A program made the position numbers and the translations under genes. A DNA stretch of 38,658 bases, taken from positions 1-38,658 of the forward strand of contig NZ_JAERSD010000019.1 of assembly GCF_017912555.1 (NCBI RefSeq), in the 5' to 3' direction. This DNA comes from Bacillus sp. REN3 (GTDB taxonomy: Bacteria; Bacillota; Bacilli; Bacillales; Cytobacillaceae). Positions within the stretch are counted from its first letter, which is position 1. Each line of letters starts with the position of its first letter. The notes beneath the pieces were generated by a model. The model saw only the letters and a list, made by a program, of their open reading frames with translations, searched no databases and was not told the DNA's origin. Of this stretch, positions 8,298-16,455 are shown piece after piece.

Positions 8298-8594
8298 TCA
8301 TTGCAATTCCATCTCGACCTTTGGCAAAATGCTTTCCAGCTCGTTGTGCGGACGTGGGATGACATGGACACTCATCAATTCGCCAACTCGCTGAGCAGCC
8401 GCTGCGCCTGCATCTGTCGCCGCTTTGACCGCTCCCACATCACCGCGGACAAGAACCGTTACAATCCCCCCGCCAACATGGACTTTTCCTATCAAGTGGA
8501 CATTCGCCGCCTTTACCATTGCATCCGCTGCTTCCACCGAAGCAACCAATCCTTTTGTTTCGATCATTCCAAGTGCAGTCAGTTCTCTAGCCAT
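8298..8594 (-). CDS. eutM: EutM/PduA-type hexameric shell protein
   Basis: A 98-residue single BMC-domain protein, the major facet tile of the microcompartment. It reads [25 protein letters not shown], then the pore segment [20 protein letters not shown], then [20 protein letters not shown], all diagnostic of EutM/PduA. ATG 8594 is preceded by AGGAGG. It is the first gene of the downstream shell/pduL/mdh cluster and is separated from eutE by a 680-bp spacer that contains a terminator, so it probably has its own promoter. I could not identify one with confidence. Confidence 0.95.
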   Translation of the reverse strand: MARELTALGMIETKGLVASVEAADAMVKAANVHLIGKVHVGGGIVTVLVRGDVGAVKAATDAGAAAAQRVGELMSVHVIPRPHNELESILPKVEMELQ

Positions 8595-8635
8595 TTTAAA
8601 TTCCTCCTAAAATGTAATTTTGATTTTCTTAGCCT

Positions 8636-8800
8636 CTGGTATTAATTGCAACATTGCTAAATTCTTCTTCCTGGTTTTCGCTAAATAACATGTGAACACT
8701 GCTAGATTCCTTCCGGTTTTTCGCTAAATAACATGTGAACACTGCTAGATTCCTTCCGGTGCTCGCTTAAAAATCTGTGGCCCCTGCTAAGCATCCTTAT
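8636..8800. repeat. Tandem direct repeat, about 43-bp unit
   Basis: Two near-identical units begin at 8679 and 8722 (CGCTAAATAACATGTGAAC, then ACTGCTAGATTCCTTCCGG). A degenerate unit begins near 8764 and a partial one precedes 8679 (AACATTGCTAAATTC). The period is 42-43 bp, about four helical turns. Confidence 0.85.
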
Positions 8801-8958
8801 GAAGTTACAACATATAGCCCGAAAGCAGGATCTTTATTTTGCGTATGCTGCATTGGAGTGCTTTAAGCAATACTCTTAGCGAATTACAGACTTAAAAGCT
8901 AAAAAAAGGTATCTTGCCCTCTAAAAGAGCACAACTAGGGTGCTATTCCTTTGAAAAA

Positions 8959-8983
8959 ATGAAAGCCAAATCTTCGCTTTCAT
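8959..8983 (-). terminator. Intrinsic terminator between eutE and eutM
   Basis: On the minus strand ATGAAAGC and GCTTTCAT form an 8-bp perfect stem (9-nt loop) followed by TTTTTTC. It lies about 300 bp past the eutE stop and would end the eutA-B-C-L-E transcript. Confidence 0.75.
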
Positions 8984-9139
8984 AAAACTGCCCCCTTTAG
9001 TTGCCAAATATTATCTGGAAATTTATGAATCAGCCGGATTTTTTACTCGTTATGCCCCATAATTCTCTGGTAAAGTTTATTTTTCTCACTGTAATCATCA
9101 TTTTTTCCCTTCGGTTCATTTTTTTCGGGGCCATTAAGA

Positions 9140-9271
9140 AAGAATCTCCCGATAGGTGGCTATATTCTTCCAATGAATCGGCTTAATCTCCTAAATGCAG
9201 GCTGTAATCTCCTAATCAAGTCTATTATTCTCCCAATCAAGTCTATTATTCTCCCGTTTCCCCATTTATTG
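9140..9271 (-). repeat. 132-bp element, six units of exactly 21 bp (copy 1)
   Basis: CTCC(C/T)-type motifs start at 9146, 9167 (CTTCC), 9188, 9209, 9230 and 9251, each exactly 21 bp apart. Read on the minus strand it begins CAATAAATGGGGAAACGGG and each unit begins (G/A)GGAGA(A/T)T; it ends GGGAGATTCTT. A homologous copy of the same length and unit number lies at 38472-38603. It sits directly downstream of the eutE stop codon. Confidence 0.9.
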
Positions 9272-9277
9272 GAAAAA

Positions 9278-10798
9278 TTACTGTGACGCTGCCTTCTTCA
9301 CCACCTCATTGACCATGTCGGCGATGGTCCTCGCGTCTGGCATGCCGTCTGGCTTCAATTGCTTGATTACCTGATCAACGATTTCACTGAGATTCTCTTC
9401 TTCTTTTTTAAAAGATTGGCAGTTGGAAGATGGCTTTGGGATGTTGACTTCCTTGATGCCATACGCTATCCTCTTGATGTTGATCAAGTGGCGTGCCGTT
9501 ATGTTATCAGCTGTGATGTTGCCGCCATATGAGCCGCAGCCAAGTGTCAAAGAAGGAAGCAAGCCGGTGGTCGCGCCGACAGCGCCAATAGAAGAAAGAG
9601 TGTTGACGAGCATCCTTGACACCGGCATGGCCATTCCGAATGCCTTTGCTGCTTCATCGTCATTCGTGTGCAGTGACAAGCTGTGTCCAAGCCCGCCGAG
9701 TCTCAGCAGCTTTATGCAATAATTTTTGGCGTCCTCGAAAGTGTTGGCAACGTACAAGGCAAAAAGTGGGGATAGCTTTTCGATGGAAAACGGAATATCT
9801 TTCCCCACCTTCGTTTCCTCGGCGATCAGCACCCTTGTACCAGCTGGTACCTCAACGCCGGCCATTTTTGCTATTTTTTCAGCGTTTTGGCCGACAATCT
9901 CAGGGTTCAATTTCCCTGGATATGGTGAAATAAGTTTTTCGAGTTTTGCCTTTTTATCTCCGGTGACGAAATAGGCACCATTGTTCCGCAGTTCCCTCCT
10001 GGCCATCTCGACAATGTTTTTATCGACGACTATCGCTTGCTCCGTCGCGCAAATTGTTCCATTGTCAAATGTCTTGCTATCCAGGATCATGGACACTGCT
10101 TTTGCGACATTCGCCGATTTTTCAATGTAGGCCGGAACATTTCCCGGTCCGACTCCGTATGCTGGCTTTCCAGAGCTGTAGGCTGCGCGGACCAGCCCGC
10201 CTCCGCCTGTCGCAAGGATCACGTTGACATCCCTGTGTTTCATCAGTTCGTTAGTTGCTTCCATAGAAGGTGTCGATATCCAGCCGATGATGCCTTCCGG
10301 GGCGCCAGCCTTGACTGCTGCATCGTGACAGATCTTCAATGCTTCGATACTGCATTTCCTAGCCCGCGGGTGCGGACTGACAACGATCGCATTCCTTGTC
10401 TTCAATGAAATCAGTGCCTTGAAAATGGCTGATGACGTTGGATTGGTTGTCGGGATGATTCCGGCCACCAATCCAAATGGATAAGCGATTTCCGTCACCT
10501 TGTTCACGGGGTCCTCGTTAATGACTCCTACCGTTTTTTCATCTTTGATAGATTCGTATACTGCCCGGGAACCGACTTCGTTCTTAATTTTCTTATGCTC
10601 GACAACTCCCATTCCTGTTTCCTCGACTGCCATTACCGCCAGCTCGAGCGACTGATCAAACGCTGCCTCTGCGGCCGCCTTTACAATCCTGTCTACCTGT
10701 TCCTGTGAAAAAGAAAGATAGGCTTCCTGGGCTTTTTTTGCCTTTTCAACAGCCTGCCGCATCTCATGTATGGATTGGAGATCTGTATCCAGCTGCAT
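9278..10798 (-). CDS. eutE: Acylating acetaldehyde dehydrogenase EutE
   Basis: Oxidises acetaldehyde to acetyl-CoA with NAD+ in the microcompartment lumen. The 506-residue sequence is an aldehyde dehydrogenase-fold protein with [42 protein letters not shown] and the catalytic cysteine in NGTICATEQ. There is no N-terminal encapsulation helix of the enterobacterial EutE kind. Instead about 50 residues extend past the catalytic fold (from [10 protein letters not shown] on) and end in an amphipathic segment, [16 protein letters not shown], a likely C-terminal targeting peptide. The start chosen is ATG 10798, nine bases after AAAGGAG; the frame is open 10 codons upstream without a matching site. 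It lies 26 bp after eutL. Confidence 0.93.
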   Translation of the reverse strand: MQLDTDLQSIHEMRQAVEKAKKAQEAYLSFSQEQVDRIVKAAAEAAFDQSLELAVMAVEETGMGVVEHKKIKNEVGSRAVYESIKDEKTVGVINEDPVNKVTEIAYPFGLVAGIIPTTNPTSSAIFKALISLKTRNAIVVSPHPRARKCSIEALKICHDAAVKAGAPEGIIGWISTPSMEATNELMKHRDVNVILATGGGGLVRAAYSSGKPAYGVGPGNVPAYIEKSANVAKAVSMILDSKTFDNGTICATEQAIVVDKNIVEMARRELRNNGAYFVTGDKKAKLEKLISPYPGKLNPEIVGQNAEKIAKMAGVEVPAGTRVLIAEETKVGKDIPFSIEKLSPLFALYVANTFEDAKNYCIKLLRLGGLGHSLSLHTNDDEAAKAFGMAMPVSRMLVNTLSSIGAVGATTGLLPSLTLGCGSYGGNITADNITARHLINIKRIAYGIKEVNIPKPSSNCQSFKKEEENLSEIVDQVIKQLKPDGMPDARTIADMVNEVVKKAASQ

Positions 10799-10824
10799 CT
10801 GTACCCACTCCTTTCTGTCAAAAA

Positions 10825-11478
10825 TCAAGTTCTCCCAGGATTTTTAGCAATATCAATGATTGTTTCCCTGAACGCATCTGCAGCTGCCTTGCAGGCAGAT
10901 TGCGTCCCCGTCAGGTAACCTCCCCCAAAGTTCGTTTCCGAGGGCGGCCCAAAAAACTTCACCATTTCTACATCCGCGGCCTTTAACGCAGCATCGAGTC
11001 CGTATACTGCTTCAAGTGGCGGAGCGATCAAATAGGCGATTGCCTCTCCCTGCCTGATACCTGCTTCCTTTGACAAGTATGAACCTGTCCTCGATACGAC
11101 ATGGGCGAATAGAGCATGTGATTTATCTTCGTTGAGCGCTTCGAAAAAAACATCGGATTCTGCTGCCTGGTAGACTGCTTCCAGCGCACTTTTAATTTCA
11201 TCAGGGCTCGGGCCGGCCAGAATCCCGATCATTTCCCCTGATAAAGGTCCAGATGCATGAGCAGCTCCAGCATAAAATGAACGAGCGTAAATCACTTCGA
11301 CATCTGCCCTCTTTGTGGCTTCATCCAGCGCCGTGTATCCTATGTCATCGACCGTGCTGGTAAATATCCCAAGGCTGCGCTGATCGGGAGCAAGCTTGAA
11401 TTCCCTTGCGAGCGACTGGTCGACATTAGCTATGATCCTTGCAGCCAAAATATCAGCATGAATCTTTTCAAGTGCCAT
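10825..11478 (-). CDS. eutL: EutL trimeric shell protein
   Basis: A 217-residue shell protein with two fused, circularly permuted BMC domains that trimerise into a pseudohexamer with a gated pore. Diagnostic segments are AARIIANVDQSLAREF, SLGIFTSTVDDIGYTALDEATK, ARSFYAGAAHASGPLSGE and FFGPPSETNFGGGYLTG. Length matches EutL (about 215-219). ATG 11478 follows GGGGGAGGA at good spacing. It is 13 bp after eutC1 and 26 bp before eutE, so it belongs to the eutA-B-C-L-E unit. Confidence 0.96.
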   Translation of the reverse strand: MALEKIHADILAARIIANVDQSLAREFKLAPDQRSLGIFTSTVDDIGYTALDEATKRADVEVIYARSFYAGAAHASGPLSGEMIGILAGPSPDEIKSALEAVYQAAESDVFFEALNEDKSHALFAHVVSRTGSYLSKEAGIRQGEAIAYLIAPPLEAVYGLDAALKAADVEMVKFFGPPSETNFGGGYLTGTQSACKAAADAFRETIIDIAKNPGRT

Positions 11479-11491
11479 CTGTCCTCCCCCC

Positions 11492-12586
11492 TTACTCCTC
11501 TTTGTTCACGAGAGAAACCCCACTCGCTTCATATTTCAAGACCTTCTGAATGACCGTACCGAGATAGGCTCCTGCTTCGACCGGGGGAATGCCGCCCCTA
11601 TGGATATTGGAAATGACCATCCGATCCGCCTCGATTGTGCCTCTCCGCGGTTCGTAGCATAAATAGGCGCTGAGCGATTCGGCACTTACCAGCCCAGGGC
11701 GCTCTCCGATCAGCAGGACGATGACTTTCGGTTTAAGGATTTCTCCAACATCATCCATCACGGCCACCCTTCCTTTTTCAATGTAAAAAGGTGTACCTGT
11801 TTCAAGGCCCATACTCTGTAGTGATTGCTGAAAAGACAGGTAAACATCCTCCAGGTTTTCATCAATCGCTTTTGAGCTCAGCCCATCCGAAACAATGATC
11901 TGGACAGTCGGTGATTTTTTGCATTTCTGGCTGATTTCCCGGATTGCTTCATCTGATAGTTTCCGTCCATAATCCGGCCGCCTGATATAGGTATCTTTTT
12001 CGGTGACTCTTGTGTTCACGGTAAAAAGGTTGAGTGACTCTAACAGTTCCTTGTTCACCTCCCCGTAAACCGCGTCGACGGCTGCAGCATGGTCAAACCG
12101 GAATTTTAACAGCGTGTTCGTTCTCGGACGGGGTCCTGATCTTCCTACTCCGATCCTTGCGGGAGTCTTGCTTTTCAGGCGCTTTAATTCTTCCCCGTCA
12201 AAAGGTTCCTTGATTTCAGCTATGCGATTTGCTAATCTGCTGTTGCTGTTGTAAGACCTTTCACCCTTCCTCATTCCATGTCTATTTTCTTTTTTCGCAT
12301 GCTCCCAAATCTTTACCTTGCCATCCAATGCTGCTCTTTTTTCCGCTCTTTCCGGATTGCTGGTTTCCCTTGCCGGATTGCTGGATCCTCTTGCTGGATG
12401 GCTGGATTCCCCTGCCGAATTGCTGGATCCTCTTGCTGGATGGCTGGTTTTCCCTTCCTCTTCGGATGTTTTTGATTGGCTCCAGAATGTCACTGCAGGC
12501 CCGGTTTGTTCTAATCCGTTGGTTTGAGAGGATTCCAGTTTTTCAACAATCATTCTAGTAATCTTTTCTACAAGCTCTGGATTCAT
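11492..12586 (-). CDS. eutC: Ethanolamine ammonia-lyase small subunit, copy 1, with long repeat linker
   Basis: The small subunit binds the adenosylcobalamin base and pairs with EutB. At 364 residues it is about 80 longer than the second EutC here. Residues 1-22 (MNPELVEKITRMIVEKL) form an amphipathic encapsulation-type helix. Residues about 40-85 are a low-complexity linker with a 14-residue repeat starting SHPARGSSN, encoded by a 42-bp direct repeat near 12377-12460. The catalytic domain begins near LKSKTPARIGVGRSGPRP and has RFDHAAAVDAVYGEV, IVSDGLSSKAID, LLIGERPGLVSAESLSAYL and ISNIHRGGIPPVEAGAYLG. ATG 12586 lies eight bases after AGGAGG; the upstream GTG at 12595 overlaps that site. It is 12 bp from eutB1. 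Confidence 0.94.
   Translation of the reverse strand: MNPELVEKITRMIVEKLESSQTNGLEQTGPAVTFWSQSKTSEEEGKTSHPARGSSNSAGESSHPARGSSNPARETSNPERAEKRAALDGKVKIWEHAKKENRHGMRKGERSYNSNSRLANRIAEIKEPFDGEELKRLKSKTPARIGVGRSGPRPRTNTLLKFRFDHAAAVDAVYGEVNKELLESLNLFTVNTRVTEKDTYIRRPDYGRKLSDEAIREISQKCKKSPTVQIIVSDGLSSKAIDENLEDVYLSFQQSLQSMGLETGTPFYIEKGRVAVMDDVGEILKPKVIVLLIGERPGLVSAESLSAYLCYEPRRGTIEADRMVISNIHRGGIPPVEAGAYLGTVIQKVLKYEASGVSLVNKEE
12360..12462. repeat. 42-bp direct repeat inside eutC1
   Basis: ATTGCTGGATCCTCTTGCTG begins at 12377 and again at 12419, with partial further units on both sides. It encodes the 14-residue Ser/Pro/Ala/Arg repeat in the EutC1 linker and keeps the reading frame. Confidence 0.85.
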
Positions 12587-12598
12587 TCCGATCACCTC

Positions 12599-13963
12599 CT
12601 ATCGTGAAAAAATGGTTGGGTCCCCGGCAATGCTGCTAAGCTTTCCATTTTCAAGAATTCCGATTTTTTCAAGCCAGGCTTCAAATAGCGGTGCTGGCTT
12701 TTTGCCCATCGTCTGGCGCAGTGTGGCAACATCGTGATAACTCATTGATTGATAATTGAGCATGCAGTCATCTCCCATTGGTGTTGCGATGATGAAATTG
12801 ACACCTGCGGCAGTCAGAAGCACCCCCAGGTCTTCGATGTCATTCTGGTCGGCTTTAATATGATTGGTGTAGCAAATATCAACGCCCATTGGAATTCCAT
12901 GCATTTTTCCCATGAAATGATCCTCAAGGCCAGCGCGGATGACTTGCTTGCTGTTGTACAAATATTCGGGTCCGATAAAGCCGACAACTGTATTGACGAT
13001 AAATGGGTCGTAGTATTTGGCAAAACCATAATTTCTCGATTCAAGTGTCATCTGGTCAATGCCATGATGTGCTTCCGAGCTAAGTTCCGAACCCTGGCCA
13101 GTCTCGAAGTACAACATTTGCGGTCCTGTTCCTGTCCCCAGCTGCCTGGCCATCTCATTCGCTTCGGAAAGGAGCGAAGCTGTTATCCCGAAAGAGCGGT
13201 TCGCCGCCTCTGTGCCGGCGATGCTCTGGAAAACCATATCGGCAGGCGCTCCCTGCTCGATTGCCTTCATCTGGGCCGTCACATGTGCAAGCACGCAGTT
13301 TTGAGTCGGAATGTCCCATTGCTTGATAAAATCATGGGTTGCATGCAGGAGCCTTTTTACACTTTCAACCGAATCATCGACTGGATTGATGCCAATGACT
13401 GCATCCCCAATCCCGTAGGAGAGCCCTTCTTTGAGCGAAGCAATCATGCCCTCGACATGATCTGTCGGATGGTTGGGCTGCAGCCTTGACGCCAGCGTAC
13501 CCTTATGGCCGATCGTGATGTTCGACTTGGTCGTGATCTCGATTTTATTGGCAGCATGAACGAGGTCAAGGTTGGACATCAACTTGGCGACAGCGGCAAT
13601 CACCTCGCTGTTCAACCCGCGGCTGATCCTTTTCAGTTCTTCGCCTGTCGCCTTTTCGCTAAGGATGTACTCCCTTAGCTCGGCGATCGACCAATTTTTC
13701 ATTGATTGATAGATTGGCTCGTTCACCTGGCTTTCGATGATTCTTGACACCTCATCCCTTTCCGCTGGAAGGATTGGGTTCTCCCTGATCTCGGCCACTG
13801 TCAGCCTGCTCAGCACTTCTTTCGCAGCGATCCGTTCCTGGACCGTCTCTGCTGCGAGGCCGGCAAGCCTGTCGCCCGATTTTTCCTCATTTGCTTTTGC
13901 GAAAAGATCCTTCAGGGAGTCGAATTGGTATACAGTCCCTAAATAGGTTGTTTGCAGCTTCAT
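12599..13963 (-). CDS. eutB: Ethanolamine ammonia-lyase large subunit, copy 1
   Basis: The catalytic TIM-barrel subunit of adenosylcobalamin-dependent ethanolamine ammonia-lyase (ethanolamine to acetaldehyde plus ammonia). The 454 residues match the family's usual length. Conserved segments include NEEKSGDRLAGLAA, the barrel strand GHKGTLASRLQPNHPTDH, VIGINPVDDS, FQSIAGTEAANRSFG, LYFETGQGSELSSEAHHG and GFIGPEYLYNSKQVIRAGLED. ATG 13963 is preceded by AGTAGGTG. It follows eutA by 15 bp and precedes eutC1 by 12 bp. It is the copy placed with the shell genes; a second eutB lies at 20876-22237. Confidence 0.97.
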   Translation of the reverse strand: MKLQTTYLGTVYQFDSLKDLFAKANEEKSGDRLAGLAAETVQERIAAKEVLSRLTVAEIRENPILPAERDEVSRIIESQVNEPIYQSMKNWSIAELREYILSEKATGEELKRISRGLNSEVIAAVAKLMSNLDLVHAANKIEITTKSNITIGHKGTLASRLQPNHPTDHVEGMIASLKEGLSYGIGDAVIGINPVDDSVESVKRLLHATHDFIKQWDIPTQNCVLAHVTAQMKAIEQGAPADMVFQSIAGTEAANRSFGITASLLSEANEMARQLGTGTGPQMLYFETGQGSELSSEAHHGIDQMTLESRNYGFAKYYDPFIVNTVVGFIGPEYLYNSKQVIRAGLEDHFMGKMHGIPMGVDICYTNHIKADQNDIEDLGVLLTAAGVNFIIATPMGDDCMLNYQSMSYHDVATLRQTMGKKPAPLFEAWLEKIGILENGKLSSIAGDPTIFSR

Positions 13964-13978
13964 TTCTACACCTACTTT

Positions 13979-15418
13979 TCAATGTTCAAAGGTCAATGTC
14001 TTTATGACGACTGGCACTACATTTGTCTGTAAAAGCGCCCCGATATCGATATAGTCTCCATGCTCGACCTTTATTTGGTCGATGCAGAGAATCGTTTTCC
14101 CATTTGCCTGATGCTTGAGAGTCTGCCCCAGTGCCTTGGCGTGGTCCGATTCGAGGACAACGACCACTGGCTGCTCAACTGGCTTTTGCTTTGCCGCAGC
14201 AAGGATAGCTGCGGCAAGCTGCTGGATATCCCTGAACCCGAGGTAGGGCAAACCGGTGAGATAGAGGGCAAAGTTCCTTCCTTCAAGGAAAGGATCGTAT
14301 ATTTCCATTGCTTTTTCGAACTCGATGGCAAATCTGTCCAACCCTGTCTGCAACTCCAACTGGAAATCAATCTGGTAGACTGGGAGGTTCCTCTGCGGCA
14401 GTGCTTCAGTGTCTACCGAAATGGTTGCGCCGCTGATTTCCGTCGTTTGTGTTCCTGCACCAAGGACGGTTGCCCTTACTGTTTCCATTGGCTCCACCCA
14501 CGGCCATTCAGAAAGTCTGCTGCTCTCTTTCAGCGATTCGGCAAGTGCCATCCCTATATCGTTGTAGTCTGTGCCGCTGGTATCATCTGGTTCAAAGCGA
14601 TAAATACATTCACTGATGCCACCGGAAAACATGATGGCGTCGATATCCTCCTGCCAATTTGCTTCATGGCCAAGGAGCAGCGTGTGGCCAGCAGGAAGCG
14701 TGCACTCAAGCATCATGGCAATGGTCTCTGCCATCCACTCTGTAAGTGTCCTTATTTTGGTTAAGTCTCTCGTATCTCCATCGTGTATTGATAACCCCTT
14801 CTGGCTCATGAATTCTTTTACTGGTTTGGAAATGCTCTTGACTTTACTGTCTGAAAATTCGATCAGCCTGCCTCCGATATGAAGGGTACATGTACCGCAC
14901 AGGCGGCCAGATTTGAAAACTGCAGCATTCGCTGTTCCTCCCCCGATATCAATGTTGGCAATCACTTTTCCAGTCCTGCGGGAGTATTCGCTGGCCCCGG
15001 AGCCTTTTGCAGCGATGATTCCCTCAAGGTCAGGACCCGCAGCGGCCACCAGGAATTCTCCGGCCTGGTCGGAAAGATGGTGGACCATTTGTTCGGCATT
15101 TTTTTTCGTCGCTGTCTCACCCGTGATGATGACGGCTCCCGTCTTAATATCCTTTGGCTGGATTCCCGCTTTTTTGTACTCTTCGTTGACGATCTTTTCA
15201 ACAGCAGCAATGTCAATGGCCGTTTCGTCGAGCAGCGGTGTCCGATGGATTGCGCTGCGGTGAAGCACTTCTTTTTCGATGATTTCGATGCGCGGCATAT
15301 GGGTCCCGCCAGCCATATTCATCAGAGAAAACCTGCTGATGACGATTTTCGTCGTGCTCGTTCCAATATCGATTCCCGCACTGATAATCTCTTCGCTCTG
15401 AGGCTCGTACCGCTTCAT
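13979..15418 (-). CDS. eutA: Ethanolamine ammonia-lyase reactivating factor EutA
   Basis: An ASKHA-fold ATPase chaperone that removes damaged cobalamin from EutBC so fresh cofactor can bind. With the start at ATG 15418 it is 479 residues. Motifs are AGIDIGTSTTKIVIS (phosphate-1 loop, near 12-26), VIANIDIGGGTANAAVF (phosphate-2) and AIMFSGGISECIY (adenosine motif). The start is chosen because the frame upstream runs into the attenuator hairpin of the leader; the ATG has an AGGTG site six bases before it. It is first gene of a transcript preceded by its own promoter and terminator leader, and leads eutB1, eutC1, eutL and eutE. Confidence 0.93.
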   Translation of the reverse strand: MKRYEPQSEEIISAGIDIGTSTTKIVISRFSLMNMAGGTHMPRIEIIEKEVLHRSAIHRTPLLDETAIDIAAVEKIVNEEYKKAGIQPKDIKTGAVIITGETATKKNAEQMVHHLSDQAGEFLVAAAGPDLEGIIAAKGSGASEYSRRTGKVIANIDIGGGTANAAVFKSGRLCGTCTLHIGGRLIEFSDSKVKSISKPVKEFMSQKGLSIHDGDTRDLTKIRTLTEWMAETIAMMLECTLPAGHTLLLGHEANWQEDIDAIMFSGGISECIYRFEPDDTSGTDYNDIGMALAESLKESSRLSEWPWVEPMETVRATVLGAGTQTTEISGATISVDTEALPQRNLPVYQIDFQLELQTGLDRFAIEFEKAMEIYDPFLEGRNFALYLTGLPYLGFRDIQQLAAAILAAAKQKPVEQPVVVVLESDHAKALGQTLKHQANGKTILCIDQIKVEHGDYIDIGALLQTNVVPVVIKTLTFEH

Positions 15419-15459
15419 TTGCCACACCTCGCTTTGGATTGCCTCTGAAAAAACAAAAA

Positions 15460-15509
15460 GGTGCCACATCCAAACCCTGCTCTCAGGATTTGTCTGTGGC
15501 ACCGTCGCC
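15460..15509 (-). promoter_or_regulatory. eutA leader: antiterminator hairpin plus intrinsic terminator
   Basis: On the minus strand GGTGCCACA pairs with TGTGGCACC and an inner CAAATCCTG pairs with CAGGGTTTG, followed by TTTTTGTTTTTT: a strong terminator (15460-15503) upstream of eutA. An alternative small hairpin at 15498-15509, GGC-(GACGGU)-GCC, uses the same GGUGCC bases, so the two structures exclude each other. By analogy with EutV-type ANTAR antitermination, this is the probable EutV binding site. The loop has G at position 4 but G instead of A at position 1; I could not define the partner upstream hairpin securely. Confidence 0.75.
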
Positions 15510-15533
15510 GATTGATATTCTGTTATTTATCTT

Positions 15534-15562
15534 AATATATTCTAAATTCAGATAATTGTAAA
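15534..15562 (-). promoter_or_regulatory. Probable sigma-A promoter of eutA
   Basis: On the minus strand TTTACA (15557-15562) and TATATT (15534-15539) are separated by exactly 17 bp. Transcription would start near 15527, about 20 bases before the attenuator. The promoter overlaps the end of eutP. Confidence 0.65.
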
Positions 15563-15567
15563 GAGGT

Positions 15568-16068
15568 TCAGATCATGATGACCGTCTTGTTATCCATTCT
15601 CCCTGCCTCCTTCGCCATTTCGGCAAGGGACGAGCACTTCACAAGCTTGCGGATTTCTTGGATTCCCTGTCCAGTCACTGAGGAAGCAATGACCAGCACC
15701 CCGCGGGGGATGACTTTTTTTAGCCGGTTAATTCCGCCTTCTATATCTGCAAGCCCCGAATCGCTTTTGGTGACAACTCCGATTGGCAGCTTGTTGATTC
15801 CAGTACTGAATCCCGGTGGAAAAATCGATTTTTTCTTAGTAGCGTCCTGAAGGTACAGCACATGCGTAACTTCAAGCGCAGTAGCCATGATATTTTTATA
15901 GAATAAAGGATTCTCGGTATACTCGCCTGGTGTATCAACAATCCAATCCCTGTAAATCAATGCTTGCGTCTTAACTGCCTCGACTTCCCTTCCGAGGAGC
16001 TTGTTTGTCAGGGTTGATTTTCCAGAGCCGATTGCACCGATCAGCATTGCCCTGTTTTGCTTTGTCAT
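15568..16068 (-). CDS. eutP: EutP/PduV family small GTPase-like protein
   Basis: A 166-residue P-loop NTPase with Walker A GAIGSGKST at residues 11-19, then WIVDTPGEYTENPLFY (DxPG switch-2 region), and VVTKSD, a TKxD variant of the base-recognition motif. EutP/PduV family members accompany microcompartment operons; their role (kinase, trafficking or positioning) is debated. ATG 16068 follows GGAGGAG. It starts 15 bp after eutS and is the last gene before the eutA leader. Nothing unusual is seen in length or motifs. Confidence 0.92.
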   Translation of the reverse strand: MTKQNRAMLIGAIGSGKSTLTNKLLGREVEAVKTQALIYRDWIVDTPGEYTENPLFYKNIMATALEVTHVLYLQDATKKKSIFPPGFSTGINKLPIGVVTKSDSGLADIEGGINRLKKVIPRGVLVIASSVTGQGIQEIRKLVKCSSLAEMAKEAGRMDNKTVIMI

Positions 16069-16083
16069 GCTTCTCCTCCAATT

Positions 16084-16425
16084 CTACGATTTCGTGATGA
16101 CCGATGGCGTGTAGCTCAGGACTTCAGCAAGGAAGCGATTGATTTCCTGCATTGCTGCATCCACTTCCGATACACTGCCAACGATTACGAGGCTGCCGGT
16201 GAAACGGTCGAGAAAGCCGATCTGGACATTCGCTGCTTTTGTTGCCAGGTCACCGGCAATGATCACCGTTTCACTTGGTGTCAATGTCAGGATTCCCAGT
16301 GCCCCAGCTTCTTCAATCCCAAGCTTATCGAACATATCCCGGTCTGGATTGGCGATCAAATGACTCAGCGTCACCTGCTTTCCTGGAACGAATTCCTGGA
16401 TGAATCGCTTTTTTTCTTCCTTCAT
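16084..16425 (-). CDS. eutS: EutS/PduU-type shell protein
   Basis: A 113-residue circularly permuted BMC-domain protein forming a minor shell hexamer. It starts with the characteristic EEKKRFIQEFVPGKQVTLSH beta-barrel cap, then HLIANPDRDMFDKLGI, LGILTLTPSETVIIAGDLATKA and FTGSLVIVGSVSEVDAAM. ATG 16425 follows GGAGG by ten bases. It lies 30 bp after eutH and 15 bp before eutP, so these three genes form one unit behind the eutH attenuator. Confidence 0.95.
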   Translation of the reverse strand: MKEEKKRFIQEFVPGKQVTLSHLIANPDRDMFDKLGIEEAGALGILTLTPSETVIIAGDLATKAANVQIGFLDRFTGSLVIVGSVSEVDAAMQEINRFLAEVLSYTPSVITKS

Positions 16426-16455
16426 TTCCGCAATACCTCCGTTCTTTCCGGAAAA

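Larger units (their letters stand above)
8595..9277. other. Repeat-filled spacer between eutE and eutM
   Basis: No gene. From low to high coordinate it holds a 43-bp direct repeat (about 8636-8800), AT-rich unique sequence, a small hairpin at 8928-8944 (AGCAC/GTGCT), a minus-strand terminator at 8959-8983, and a 132-bp element with a 21-bp period at 9140-9271. Short open frames here lack ribosome binding sites. Confidence 0.75.

Noticed and set aside
8928-8944. Fourth EutV-type leader hairpin before eutM
   Set aside because: AGCAC/GTGCT has a 7-nt loop without the GGU-GCC pattern and no paired terminator of the GGUGCC/GGCACC kind.
9001-9186. Plus-strand 61-codon open frame in the eutE-eutM spacer
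   Set aside because: TTG start without ribosome binding site, and it runs into the 21-bp repeat element.
9140-9271. 21-bp array as a CRISPR
   Set aside because: Repeated core is only about 8-10 bases, spacers are about 11-13 bases, and no cas genes are present.
15418-15502. EutA starting at the upstream end of its open frame
   Set aside because: The extra codons lie in the leader terminator hairpin and the motif-bearing protein starts properly at ATG 15418 with its own ribosome binding site.
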